Both the position numbers and the translations under genes were made by a program. 62,191 nt of DNA from Alphaproteobacteria bacterium. GTDB lineage: Bacteria > Pseudomonadota > Alphaproteobacteria > Rhizobiales > CAJQND01. This document shows positions 24,371-32,502 of this stretch, piece after piece. Under the pieces are notes generated by a model. The model saw nothing but the letters and a program-made list of their open reading frames with translations, was not told where the DNA came from and made no database searches. The DNA is taken from positions 1-62,191 of the forward strand of contig JAAEUE010000072.1 in NCBI GenBank assembly GCA_024227565.1. Direction: 5' to 3'. The stretch's first letter is position 1; each line of letters opens with the position of its first letter.

Positions 24371-24500
24371 CAGATAAGGGGCCGGTCCGAGACGGTATAA
24401 ACGAGGAGGCCACTCCAACCGGACGGACCGGCCAACCCCAAGGTGCCAGGAGATGCGGCGGACCTGAACGCCAAGGGGCAAACCGACACTACGTGCTGAT
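24338..24500 (-). ncRNA. candidate structured small RNA upstream of the leftward terminator
   Basis: Reading leftward, the roughly 130 bases before the terminator contain a long perfect stem, GGCCGGTCCG/CGGACCGGCC (24380-24433), extended by GGGG/CCCC with an offset, enclosing an AT-containing loop, and further GC-rich pairings. No protein frame is convincing. The 5' end is a guess and no firm promoter is visible. It lacks the GGAAGGAAGCAG core of SRP RNA and is too short for RNase P RNA or tmRNA. A GGTCCGTCCG string recalls 6S RNA, but the gene context does not fit. Confidence 0.35.
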
Positions 24501-24830
24501 TGAAAGTGCGAATGAAAGATCAATCGATTGGAAGACTACTTGTCCTGGCAATTCGGACTTGATCTTCTCTTGTCTTCGCATCCCATGAAGAGTTAGCCCA
24601 CCCTTCTCAGCCGTAGCTGTGAAAAACATAGGGCAACGCCATAGAAACTCCACAAAAACAGATGGTTAATGCCAATACGCCGGGTAAATTAGTAAAACAT
24701 TAACCTTACCTGGCCCGCCAGACCCCATATTTGGGGCTCAGCTGTGCAAAACATCATGAAATGCCGTTAACACAGGTTAACAATGGAACGAAGGCTGGTC
24801 GGTTTGGAGACGCCGGTTTACCCAGCCAGC
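24501..24830. other. intergenic region with CtrA-like TTAA motifs, no gene
   Basis: This AT-rich stretch between the candidate RNA and the pleD 3' end has no supported frame. It contains TTAG-N7-TTAAC at 24689-24704, one base from the CtrA consensus TTAA-N7-TTAAC, and a double GTTAAC-ACAG-GTTAAC at 24766-24781, whose TTAA spacing is one base short of consensus. Confidence 0.4.
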
Positions 24831-26198
24831 TTAGGCCGCGTTGGAAATGACCCGGTTACGCCCGCCGCGTTTGGCATCATAGAGCGCAAGGTCGGCCCGT
24901 TTCAGAAGGTCGTCAGGCTGATCCAATGGGTCATCCAGGGCCGAAACCCCGATGGAAACGGTCACATCCAGAGGTTCGCAGTCACCGCCTGCCTCAAACT
25001 GCGCCCGGCAGACGGATTCGCGAATACGTTCTGCGATCAGGTGGGCCTGGTCCGTGTTGGTATACGGCAGAACCACAATGAACTCCTCGCCCCCCGTCCT
25101 TGAGACGAGATCCAGCCCCCTCACCTCGGCCTGAACCCGATGGGCAAACTCTTGCAACACACGGTCACCCACATCATGGCCATGGTTGTCGTTGATGGAC
25201 TTGAAGTGATCTATGTCGAGCGCAAGAATCGTCAGAGCCTTGCCCCGATTTCCCACCTTCTCCACAAGGCCGCTCAGATGGGTCTCCAAATAGCGCCGGT
25301 TGTGCAATCCGGTCAGCGGGTCTGTCACAGCCAGTTCAATGGATTCCTGAACGCTTTGGCGCAGCTTCTGGGTATAACGCCACCTGCGGATCTGGCTTTT
25401 GACCCTGGCATGCAGCTCGTTGCGGTCCACCGGCCGCACCAGATAGTCGTTCACGCCCATGTCGAGCCCGCGCATGAGCTTGTCGTCCTGGTCGGGTTCA
25501 ACCAGCACCAGCACGGGAATTTGCCGGGTCCGTTCCAACGAACGGATTTGCGAGCATAGGCGCAGGCCGTCGAAATTCTCCAGATCCAGGCTCACGACAA
25601 TCAGGTCGTAGGGGTTCTCCGCAGCCTCGAACAAGGCGCTTTGAGGGTCCTCCACCGGCGTTACGTCATAGATGCCCTGCAGCGATCCGCGGATGCGCTC
25701 CACCGACATGTCAAGATCGTCCACCAGCAAGATCCGCCCGGGATTTTGCACATACTCAGCTTCAATCTGCTCCGCCAGCCCAGCAGCCTCGCTGGTCTCC
25801 GCACGGGCGCGAAGCTCATCGGTCAGCATCTTCAGGCGCAGAAGGCTCCGCACCCGGCAGAACAGCGCCACATCATTCACCGGTTTGGTGAGAAAATCGT
25901 CAGCCCCCGCCTCGATGCCGCGCACCCGGTCTTCAGGCGAATCGAGCGCGGTCACCATCACCACTGGAATGTGGTTGTGCTGGGGATTGCCTTTGATGCG
26001 CCGGCACACCTCGATACCGTCCATGCCCGGCATCATGACGTCGAGCAAAACGATATCGGGTTTTTCAGATTGTATGATTTCCAGCGCGGCCGGGCCGTTC
26101 ATCGCCGTGACCACTTCAAAGTATTCCGCCCGAAGCTTTGCCTCGAGCAGCTTGACGTTCGCCACAATGTCATCGACGACCAATACGCGGGCAGTCAT
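24831..26198 (-). CDS. pleD: response regulator / diguanylate cyclase PleD
   Basis: PleD makes cyclic di-GMP at the cell pole during the swarmer-to-stalked transition. The 455-residue protein has a first receiver domain with phospho-acceptor Asp53 (VLLDVMMPG), a second receiver-like domain (residues about 150-270), and a GGDEF domain with active site RTGGEEF. An inhibitory I-site, RGLD, lies five residues upstream of the GGEEF, so product feedback control is expected. The gene follows divK closely on the same strand (3-bp gap), the same order as in Caulobacter and Rhizobiales. Confidence 0.96.
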   Translation of the reverse strand: MTARVLVVDDIVANVKLLEAKLRAEYFEVVTAMNGPAALEIIQSEKPDIVLLDVMMPGMDGIEVCRRIKGNPQHNHIPVVMVTALDSPEDRVRGIEAGADDFLTKPVNDVALFCRVRSLLRLKMLTDELRARAETSEAAGLAEQIEAEYVQNPGRILLVDDLDMSVERIRGSLQGIYDVTPVEDPQSALFEAAENPYDLIVVSLDLENFDGLRLCSQIRSLERTRQIPVLVLVEPDQDDKLMRGLDMGVNDYLVRPVDRNELHARVKSQIRRWRYTQKLRQSVQESIELAVTDPLTGLHNRRYLETHLSGLVEKVGNRGKALTILALDIDHFKSINDNHGHDVGDRVLQEFAHRVQAEVRGLDLVSRTGGEEFIVVLPYTNTDQAHLIAERIRESVCRAQFEAGGDCEPLDVTVSIGVSALDDPLDQPDDLLKRADLALYDAKRGGRNRVISNAA

Positions 26199-26201
26199 TG
26201 C

Positions 26202-26573
26202 TCAGGCCTCTACCAGAAATCCGTCAACGGTCTCAAGGAAATGGCTCACCGATATCGGCTTTGAAATGTAGGCTTCACAGCCGCCTTCCCTAATTTTTTC
26301 CTCATCGCCCTTCATGGCGAATGCGGTGACCGCGATCACCGGAATCTCGCGCAATCCCTCATCTTCCTTCAGCCATTTGGTCACTTCCAATCCTGAAACC
26401 TCCGGCAGCTGGATATCCATCAAGATAAGATCGGGGTGATGCTCACGGGCCATGTCAAGCGCAGCCAAACCATCATAGGTTTGCAAAGTTGCATAGCCAT
26501 GGGCTTCAAGCAGATCATGAAAAAGCTTCATGTTCAGCTCGTTGTCTTCAACAATGAGGACTGTCTTCGACAA
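26202..26573 (-). CDS. divK: single-domain response regulator DivK
   Basis: DivK is a CheY-like regulator that, when phosphorylated, acts through DivL/CckA to lower CtrA activity and control division asymmetry. The 123 residues run [20 protein letters not shown] onward, with Asp53 in LMDIQLPE and the conserved [10 protein letters not shown] end, nearly the Caulobacter sequence. The start is taken as TTG at 26573 because GGGAG lies seven bases upstream and the protein then matches the family N-terminus. An ATG 18 to 21 bases upstream is the alternative. The gene is divergent from the DUF3572 gene. Confidence 0.95.
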   Translation of the reverse strand: MSKTVLIVEDNELNMKLFHDLLEAHGYATLQTYDGLAALDMAREHHPDLILMDIQLPEVSGLEVTKWLKEDEGLREIPVIAVTAFAMKGDEEKIREGGCEAYISKPISVSHFLETVDGFLVEA

Positions 26574-26804
26574 GGGCCCACTCCCGCGCATCATTCGCGA
26601 TTTGCTTTCGGATTGGCCGATATGTAGGTTGCGGCATCCCCTCTGAGCCGACGCTCTACACGGCATCCCGACATTCTTTACGTCGATTCCGTATTCTTGG
26701 TCATCGACGATTAGACCGGTATTTGGTAACGAACTCATTAATCTGCACGTATCGGCCGATCACATTGTCTGACGGCCGTAACAGCAAGAGATGGGGAACA
26801 GCGC

Positions 26805-27077
26805 GTGGAACGGCAAGCCGCAGAAATCCTGGCGATCAACGCCCTTGGCTTCTTGGCCTCAGACAGCGAACGATTGGGCCGTTTTCTGGCCACCTCAGGC
26901 ATCGGCCCGGAGAGCCTGCGCGAAGGTGCCGGTGACCCTCAGTTTTTGGCCGGTGTGGTTGATTATCTGCTGGCCGATGAGAGCCTTTTGTTTCTGTTCG
27001 CCGAATCACAAGGCATTGGGGTTGATGAAACGCAAAAAGCCCGGCGTGCGCTGCCTGGCGCCATGGAACACCAATGA
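26805..27077 (+). CDS. DUF3572-family protein
   Basis: The 90-residue, mostly helical protein (EILAINALGFLASDSERLGRF ... FLAGVVDYLLADESLLFLF) belongs to DUF3572, a small family found beside divK-pleD in Rhizobiales; function unknown. The start is GTG at 26805 with GGGGAA nearby. Its stop overlaps the ATG of the HAD-like gene (ATGA), so those two are coupled. Confidence 0.82.
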   Translation: MERQAAEILAINALGFLASDSERLGRFLATSGIGPESLREGAGDPQFLAGVVDYLLADESLLFLFAESQGIGVDETQKARRALPGAMEHQ

Positions 27078-27733
27078 TCAATCCGGTTACAACATCCCAA
27101 CTGGCCGACCTGGATCTGCACGCAGATCAACCGCTCATCGTCTGCGATGTGGACGAGGTGATTGTGCACTTTCTGCGCGGTTTGGAGGGTTTTCTGGCCG
27201 AAAATGGCCTTTGGCTCGACCCCGCCAGTTTTGCGCTCAACGGCAACATCAAATACGAAGACAGCCACAAGCCGCTTCCCGGCTCTGAAGTCGGCGGGAT
27301 CTTGGAGCAGTTTTTCAGTGAGAAAACAGGGCATCTGGAACTCATAGACGGAGCCGATGAGGCCCTGGACGCGATCTCCAACCATGCCCAGGTGATCATG
27401 CTCACCAATATGCCCGACGCCTACCGGCTCGACAGGATCAAAAACCTGGGCGGCCATGGCATTCACTTTCCGGTGGTTTCAAACTCCGGCCCCAAAGGCC
27501 CAACGGTCAAACACTTGGCCGAGACCGTGGCCACCCCGATTGTGTTCATTGATGACACGCCGAGCAACGTGAACTCGGTCGCCGAGCATGCCCCTGATGT
27601 CCATATTCTCCATTTCATGCAGGATCACAGATTTCGGCGTCACCTTCCTGATTTGAATGGAATCATCGCCAGCGTGGACAATTGGGAAGATGGCCAAAGA
27701 TACATTCACCAGGCGATCGAAGTTTCGGGGTGA
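27074..27733 (+). CDS. HAD-superfamily hydrolase-like protein
   Basis: The 219-residue protein shows the haloacid-dehalogenase motif order: motif I VCDVDEVIVHF (nucleophile Asp and acid/base Asp), motif II as MLTNMPD, motif III lysine in SGPKGPTVKH, and motif IV FIDDTPSN. Such enzymes are mostly phosphatases. The cap region (residues about 30-95) is short and acidic. The substrate is unknown. It overlaps the genes on both sides (4 bp at each end), so DUF3572, HAD and the ROK kinase form one operon. Confidence 0.8.
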   Translation: MINPVTTSQLADLDLHADQPLIVCDVDEVIVHFLRGLEGFLAENGLWLDPASFALNGNIKYEDSHKPLPGSEVGGILEQFFSEKTGHLELIDGADEALDAISNHAQVIMLTNMPDAYRLDRIKNLGGHGIHFPVVSNSGPKGPTVKHLAETVATPIVFIDDTPSNVNSVAEHAPDVHILHFMQDHRFRRHLPDLNGIIASVDNWEDGQRYIHQAIEVSG

Positions 27734-28641
27734 CCACAGTGGCTGCTCTGTCTCGAACCGGGATCGATCTTGGCGGCACGAAGATCGAGATTGTCGTGCT
27801 CGCAGCAAACGGCGATGTGCTGTTTGAAAAGCGTGTCGCGACGCCGGCGCCCGATTACCAAGCCACCGTAATCCTGCTGAGCGACCTGCTAGGCGAAGCT
27901 GAATCGGCAACACAAACCACCACGTCCGTTGGCATTGGAACACCAGGCTCGCTCTCGCCCAAGACCGGACTTCTTCGCAACTCCAATTCTGTTTGGATCA
28001 ATGACAAGCCGCTCGCGGCCGATGTCAAAAGCGCGATGGCCCGGGAGGTGCGCTTTGCCAATGATGCAAACTGCTTTGCCCTTTCTGAGGCCACAGATGG
28101 CGCCGGCCAGGGCGCGCGCACGGTGTTTGGCGTCATCATCGGCACCGGCTGCGGAGGCGGGGTGGTGGTGGATGGGCACATTGTGAACGGTGCCAATGGC
28201 ATTGGCGGCGAATGGGGCCACAATCCCCTGCCCTGGCCCGATAAGACGGAGTTTCCTGCCCCTGAGTGTTGGTGCGGGCGTTCAGGCTGCCAGGAGGTCT
28301 GGTTCTCCGGCTCGGGCCTGCGGCGTGACCATCTCACCATCACCGGTGATGACCTGCGCGGCGAGGAGATTGTGACCCGGGCCGCAGAGGCAGACACAGC
28401 CTGCCAGGCCACCCTTGCCCGCCACGCAAACCGCCTGGCCCGCGGCCTGGCGTGTGTGTGCAACCTTTTGGACCCTGAGGTTATTGTGCTGGGCGGCGGG
28501 CTTTCAAACATGCCGCACCTTTATGCAGACCTGCCGGGCCTCATGGAGCCGTTTGTGTTCAGCGATCATGTGAGCACGCAAATCGCGGCGCCCAAACACG
28601 GTGATGCCTCGGGCGTGCGCGGCGCCGCCTGGCTTTGGTAG
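27730..28641 (+). CDS. ROK-family sugar kinase (fructokinase/N-acetylglucosamine kinase-like)
   Basis: The 303-residue kinase has the N-terminal ATP loop GIDLGGTKIEIVVL, the ROK signature region GGGVVVDGHIVNGANGIGGEWGHN written here only in part as NGANGIGGEWGH, and the zinc knuckle CWCGRSGCQEVW typical of ROK proteins. Glucose, fructose, mannose or N-acetylglucosamine are likely substrates; sequence alone does not decide. The GTG start at 27730 overlaps the previous stop; a second GTG at 27739 is possible. Confidence 0.88.
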   Translation: MTTVAALSRTGIDLGGTKIEIVVLAANGDVLFEKRVATPAPDYQATVILLSDLLGEAESATQTTTSVGIGTPGSLSPKTGLLRNSNSVWINDKPLAADVKSAMAREVRFANDANCFALSEATDGAGQGARTVFGVIIGTGCGGGVVVDGHIVNGANGIGGEWGHNPLPWPDKTEFPAPECWCGRSGCQEVWFSGSGLRRDHLTITGDDLRGEEIVTRAAEADTACQATLARHANRLARGLACVCNLLDPEVIVLGGGLSNMPHLYADLPGLMEPFVFSDHVSTQIAAPKHGDASGVRGAAWLW

Positions 28642-28707
28642 ATCTGTCAGCACTGGTTGCACAGCCGATTGCATGAACCGGTTCAGCCAGCATAAACTCC
28701 GTCCATC

Positions 28708-29991
28708 ATGACCCAAATGGTTGAGCCCCCCGGATTCTGCCGCGACTGTTTTACGCCCGTGGAGCCGTCCGACCAGCGTTGCCCCAAATGCCGGATGCCG
28801 CGGCTCCTGCGCCATGCAGAGCTGAATGCGCTCACCATTGCTCACCTTGACTGCGATGCCTTCTATGCAGCGGTGGAAAAACGCGACAACCCGGAGCTGC
28901 GCGACAAGCCGGTGATCGTGGGGGGCGGCCGGCGCGGCGTTGTCTCCACCGCCTGCTACATTGCCCGCATCCGGGGTGTGGGCTCGGCCCAGCCGATGTT
29001 CAAGGCTCTCAAAGCCTGTCCTGAGGCTGTGGTGGTTCGGCCCGATATGGAGAAGTACTCAAAGGTGGGCCGCCAGGTGCGCGACCACATGCGCAGGCTC
29101 ACGCCCATGGTGGAACCGATCTCCATCGACGAAGCCTTCATGGACCTCACCGGCACCGAACGCCTGCACCATGCCCCCGCTGCGGTCACCCTGGCCAAGC
29201 TCGCCAAGGAGATCGAAGACGACATCGGCATCAGTGTCTCCATCGGCCTGTCTCACAACAAGTTCCTGGCCAAGCTCGCCTCTGACTTCGACAAGCCCCG
29301 CGGCTTCTCCATCATTGGGCGCGAAGAGACAAAGGCCTTCCTCGCCGCCCTGCCCGTGTCGAAAATCTGGGGTGTCGGCAAAGCCATGCAGAAGAAGTTG
29401 GCCAAGCACGGCATCCGCGCGGTCAACCAACTGCAGGTGATGGAAAAGCCGGAGTTGATGAAGCTCTACGGCTCCATGGGCTCACGGCTCTATCATCTGT
29501 CGCGCGGCGAAGACACACGCACTGTGGACATTCGCGGCGGGGCAAAGAGCATCTCATCGGAAACCACATTTCACGTGGACATTGCAGACTACACCGAGCT
29601 GGAGCGCAAACTCTGGACCCAGGCTGAACGGGTGTCACGGCGGGCCAAGGCGTCAGGACTTGCCGGCGACACGGTTGTGATGAAACTGAAAACCGCAAAG
29701 TTTCAACTCCTCACCCGCAACCGCAAGCTGCCGGAACCAACGCAGCTTGCTGATGTGATGTTCAAGGCGGCCCGGCCCCTGCTTGAACGCGAAGCCAACG
29801 GCACACCGTTCCGCTTGCTCGGCATCGGGATATCGGGGCTCTGTTCAGAAGAGCTGGCAGACCCGGTCAGCCTGCTCGACCCGGATGCCACCAAGCGGGC
29901 CGATGTGGAACGGGCCATGGACAAGGTGCGCAACCGCTTTGGCCGCGAGGCGGTGGGCAAAGGCCGCGCCTTGAAGCGAGATGGTGCGTAG
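28708..29991 (+). CDS. dinB: DNA polymerase IV with N-terminal zinc ribbon
   Basis: DinB is a Y-family, error-prone translesion polymerase. After a 36-residue N-terminal extension with a four-cysteine ribbon (CRDCF ... CPKCRM), the polymerase domain begins with [19 protein letters not shown], followed by the catalytic [10 protein letters not shown] and the thumb and little-finger regions; total 427 residues. The zinc extension is known in Rhizobiales DinB and absent in E. coli. It stands 66 bp after the ROK gene. A small hairpin (29995-30012) directly follows the stop. Confidence 0.95.
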   Translation: MTQMVEPPGFCRDCFTPVEPSDQRCPKCRMPRLLRHAELNALTIAHLDCDAFYAAVEKRDNPELRDKPVIVGGGRRGVVSTACYIARIRGVGSAQPMFKALKACPEAVVVRPDMEKYSKVGRQVRDHMRRLTPMVEPISIDEAFMDLTGTERLHHAPAAVTLAKLAKEIEDDIGISVSIGLSHNKFLAKLASDFDKPRGFSIIGREETKAFLAALPVSKIWGVGKAMQKKLAKHGIRAVNQLQVMEKPELMKLYGSMGSRLYHLSRGEDTRTVDIRGGAKSISSETTFHVDIADYTELERKLWTQAERVSRRAKASGLAGDTVVMKLKTAKFQLLTRNRKLPEPTQLADVMFKAARPLLEREANGTPFRLLGIGISGLCSEELADPVSLLDPDATKRADVERAMDKVRNRFGREAVGKGRALKRDGA

Positions 29992-29994
29992 ACT

Positions 29995-30012
29995 GTTTCT
30001 CGGCAGAGAAAC
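29995..30012. terminator. short hairpin after dinB
   Basis: GTTTCTC-GGCA-GAGAAAC is a perfect 7-bp stem starting 3 bp after the dinB stop. Without a T-run it is a weak terminator candidate. Confidence 0.4.
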
Positions 30013-30379
30013 ATGAACAAAATAATCACACATAAAGACTACATGGCGTCAATTTCACTGTATTTTCTGAAGCTTACGCGAATTTGGGTTCGTTTCGTAA
30101 TTCCGGGGTTTTTAATAAGTGACAATTGTCACTTGTCGGTTTGAATATGTCTATACATGTTGTGGCTGATGGTTGCAAAACCTGTCGCCTGCGCCCCTCT
30201 CCACCTGCCCGCGCCCCTGCGAAAGCAGGGGCCCACAGCTCTTAGCGTGCAGTTGGTCTCAATGGATCCCTGCTTTCGCAGGGATGCGGGGTGAAGGGCC
30301 GGCATGCGGGAATTACACCCCCCCGTCATGCCTGCGCAGGCAGGCATCCAGGCGCATTGAACGCGGGCGAAGCGCGCGC
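30013..30379. other. intergenic region with dispersed palindromic repeats
   Basis: No protein frame is supported. The first 130 bp are AT-rich. The rest carries three palindromes of one sequence style (listed separately at 30214-30347) and lies downstream of dinB and of the convergent cupin-like gene. Confidence 0.5.
30214..30347. repeat. three REP-like palindromes in a row
   Basis: CCCCTGC-GAAA-GCAGGGG (30214-30231), ATCCCTGC-TTTC-GCAGGGAT (30266-30285) and ATGCCTGC-GCAG-GCAGGCAT (30328-30347). The last sits in CGTCATGCCTGCGCAGGCAG and is followed by CCAGG, the form of a REP/MITE family widespread in proteobacterial genomes. The first and second are near inverted copies of each other. They probably mark a dispersed repeat between convergent genes and may act as a two-way terminator. 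Confidence 0.65.
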
Positions 30380-31303
30380 TTAGGTGCCGCGGCCAGCCTC
30401 GTAGTAGTAGTTCGCCTTGCGGCCGTAGATCAGCCCGCGCAGTGTCCGGCGGGCCTTCTCTGAACGCCGGATCGGATCGATCACGGCACGGGCGGCATCG
30501 TGCATGAGCACCTTGAGGCGGTCTGCCACACCCGAATGTCCGGGAGGGTTTTGCACCCAGCCGAAGCGGCGCAACGTGCCGTTCATGAAACGGATCTTGT
30601 TGAGCCGCCGCACCTCGGGCGTCTTCCAGGTCATGGCCATGGAGATGCAATAGCGCTCACCAGTGCCAACCCAATGAGGCTGCATGTAGGGAATGTGAAC
30701 CGCATCGCCTTCCTTCAGATTGAACACCGCGGCGCGCGCCTCGTGTGACGGCGCATAGCGCATGTTGCGATGACCATCAGGGGAGATTTCCATCTCGTGC
30801 TCGCTGACCAGCCTGCGGTCTTCGTTTTCGAACACGTGAACTTCCTTGTCGCCGGAAATCTGCACCAGAATGTTCTCTTCAGCATCAATGTGGAATGGGG
30901 TGGTTGAACCGGCCGAAGAAACGAAGATGAAGCCTTGAAGATCCTCAAACAGTCCTGGTTCAAGACCAGAGGCCGAAGCCAGTTCCCCGATGAATTCGCT
31001 CAACAATCCCTTGTAGGCCGGATCGCTCTCCACGTTCTTGATCACCAACCATGCGCCGCATGTTTCGATTTCGCGAATGACCTGAGCCGGCTCAAGGTCG
31101 ACCTGAGGTATGGCGTCCGGGTCCTGATCAATGGCCACCTTGCCTGAGTTATACTCAATCTTGTCGCGCGGCATTTTCTTGGCCAGATCGATCAGCTTTT
31201 CCAGCTTGAACAGATGATGGTCCGACAAATTGTGGTCGAGCGCGAACGGCCGGTGCTGAAGGCAGGTTTTCGCTTCGGCGGCTTCCAGGTTGAGATGGTT
31301 CAT
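30380..31303 (-). CDS. cupin-like/JmjC-type 2-oxoglutarate oxygenase-fold protein
   Basis: The 307-residue protein contains a double-stranded beta-helix in its middle: TTPFHIDAEENILVQISG with a His-x-Asp pair, then GDAVHIPYMQPHWV with the distal histidine, fitting Fe(II) ligands of JmjC/cupin-8-like oxygenases. N- and C-terminal regions are helical and basic. Targets of such bacterial proteins are largely unknown (hydroxylation of proteins or small molecules). It is the third gene of a leftward operon, overlapping the preceding FemAB-like gene by 4 bp. A role in modifying a surface polymer or its export machinery is inferred from context. Confidence 0.7.
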   Translation of the reverse strand: MNHLNLEAAEAKTCLQHRPFALDHNLSDHHLFKLEKLIDLAKKMPRDKIEYNSGKVAIDQDPDAIPQVDLEPAQVIREIETCGAWLVIKNVESDPAYKGLLSEFIGELASASGLEPGLFEDLQGFIFVSSAGSTTPFHIDAEENILVQISGDKEVHVFENEDRRLVSEHEMEISPDGHRNMRYAPSHEARAAVFNLKEGDAVHIPYMQPHWVGTGERYCISMAMTWKTPEVRRLNKIRFMNGTLRRFGWVQNPPGHSGVADRLKVLMHDAARAVIDPIRRSEKARRTLRGLIYGRKANYYYEAGRGT

Positions 31304-32502
31304 TTCGTTCCTCGCTTTAAATGTCGGTGGTACATGGTTTTGGCGAGCTGCCGCAGGTCTCTACGGGCCAGCTCGGCACGGTGCATCAACTTCAAAAGGG
31401 GCAGCGGCGTTCCGGGCGTGCCCAACATCAAGTTTGAAAACGGAATGCGATCGCGCCAGATGTTGTTGATCATCGGGTGGTTTGGGATAGCGTGGGAATC
31501 CACCATCTTTAGCCCAGGCGTGGCCAACAGCGTGCGCGTGGCATCCAGGATCAGATGCACCCCGGGCGAATAAGCGCTCAGCTCTTCGTTGTACGCAATT
31601 TTGCCAAGTCCGGCCGTTTCGCCGCAGCGGATGGCAAACAGCATGGCGATCGGACGCTCATCGAGCGTCAGTTTCCAAAACATCAGATCGCCTTTGTGCG
31701 CCAGGTTGGTGAGCGCATCAGTCACAGCGTTGCGCTGTGCGGGGTCGCAAACCATCGCGGTGCCGCGCTCGCCTTTCCAGCCGCTGCTTTCAAGCTGCAA
31801 AAATTGCTCGATCCACGGCTGCGGGTCCTCGCCGGCTTCATAACTGACAGAGGTCACAGCGCCCTGCTCGCACAGCCGGTTGTGCAATCTCCGATACTCT
31901 TTGCGTCTCTTTCGGCTGAAGTTGCCGGAGAACCAGTCGTCAAACGTTTGCCCGCACACCAGCGCCGCCCGTTCCTCGGTCAGGGTTGAGGACCAGGGCA
32001 CGTTTGAGCGTTCCAGGGTCATGATCAAGTCTTCGCTCATGGAGACCTCATTCAACACCACCGCCCGGGCACCTTCCCGGCCGGCAGCCGCCACCATTGA
32101 GGAGATGGCTTGTGCCGTCCCATCGCGTGAAACCGCAATCGGCGCGCCTGAGATGAACAGTGGATTGTCCCACGAGATGAGAATGGGCATCGGAACGGCC
32201 CAGCGGAACAGAGACTTTGTCAGCGCAAAGCGCCCGGTCAGCCGGCCGCCGGTTTCAGCAGGCCCCTTCGTGGCAATGAGAACCGGTGTGCCCTTGGCGC
32301 CCATGTGGCGGACAACCGGCTTGAGCCAGTCTGCCCGGCCGGACAGCCCCGGCACCAGCATTGACCGGTCCAGATCGTCAGACCACACAGCATCATTGTC
32401 GTGCGCGGCATCTGTGGGCGCAGAACTTGCCCGCGCCCGCTGATCGGGCAGCAAATCCGGCATCGACCAGATTTTCTGGCTATAATACTGCGAGCTGCTC
32501 AT
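31300..32502 (-). CDS. FemAB/CelD-like GNAT-superfamily acyltransferase
   Basis: The 400-residue protein has the double-GNAT layout of BioF2/CelD-like proteins: a first half ending TFDDWFSGNFSRKRRKEYRRL, a second GNAT with FLQLESSGWKGERGTAM and FWKLTLDERPIAMLFA, and PGVHLILDATRTLL. Such proteins are commonly encoded in exopolysaccharide loci and may acylate sugars. The ATG at 32502 has AAGAGG upstream and overlaps the end of the flippase gene by 23 bp, indicating translational coupling. Confidence 0.75.
   Translation of the reverse strand: MSSSQYYSQKIWSMPDLLPDQRARASSAPTDAAHDNDAVWSDDLDRSMLVPGLSGRADWLKPVVRHMGAKGTPVLIATKGPAETGGRLTGRFALTKSLFRWAVPMPILISWDNPLFISGAPIAVSRDGTAQAISSMVAAAGREGARAVVLNEVSMSEDLIMTLERSNVPWSSTLTEERAALVCGQTFDDWFSGNFSRKRRKEYRRLHNRLCEQGAVTSVSYEAGEDPQPWIEQFLQLESSGWKGERGTAMVCDPAQRNAVTDALTNLAHKGDLMFWKLTLDERPIAMLFAIRCGETAGLGKIAYNEELSAYSPGVHLILDATRTLLATPGLKMVDSHAIPNHPMINNIWRDRIPFSNLMLGTPGTPLPLLKLMHRAELARRDLRQLAKTMYHRHLKRGTK

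Noticed and set aside
24371..24500. SRP RNA, RNase P RNA, tmRNA or 6S RNA gene
   Set aside because: The SRP core GGAAGGAAGCAG is absent and the length is too small for RNase P RNA or tmRNA. The short GGTCCGTCCG likeness to 6S RNA is not enough, and the gene context differs from the usual zapA neighbourhood.
24326..24523. Leftward 65-codon frame in the pleD-rpmG gap
   Set aside because: It overlaps the terminator and hairpins, has no ribosome-binding site, and its composition reflects GC-rich structure.
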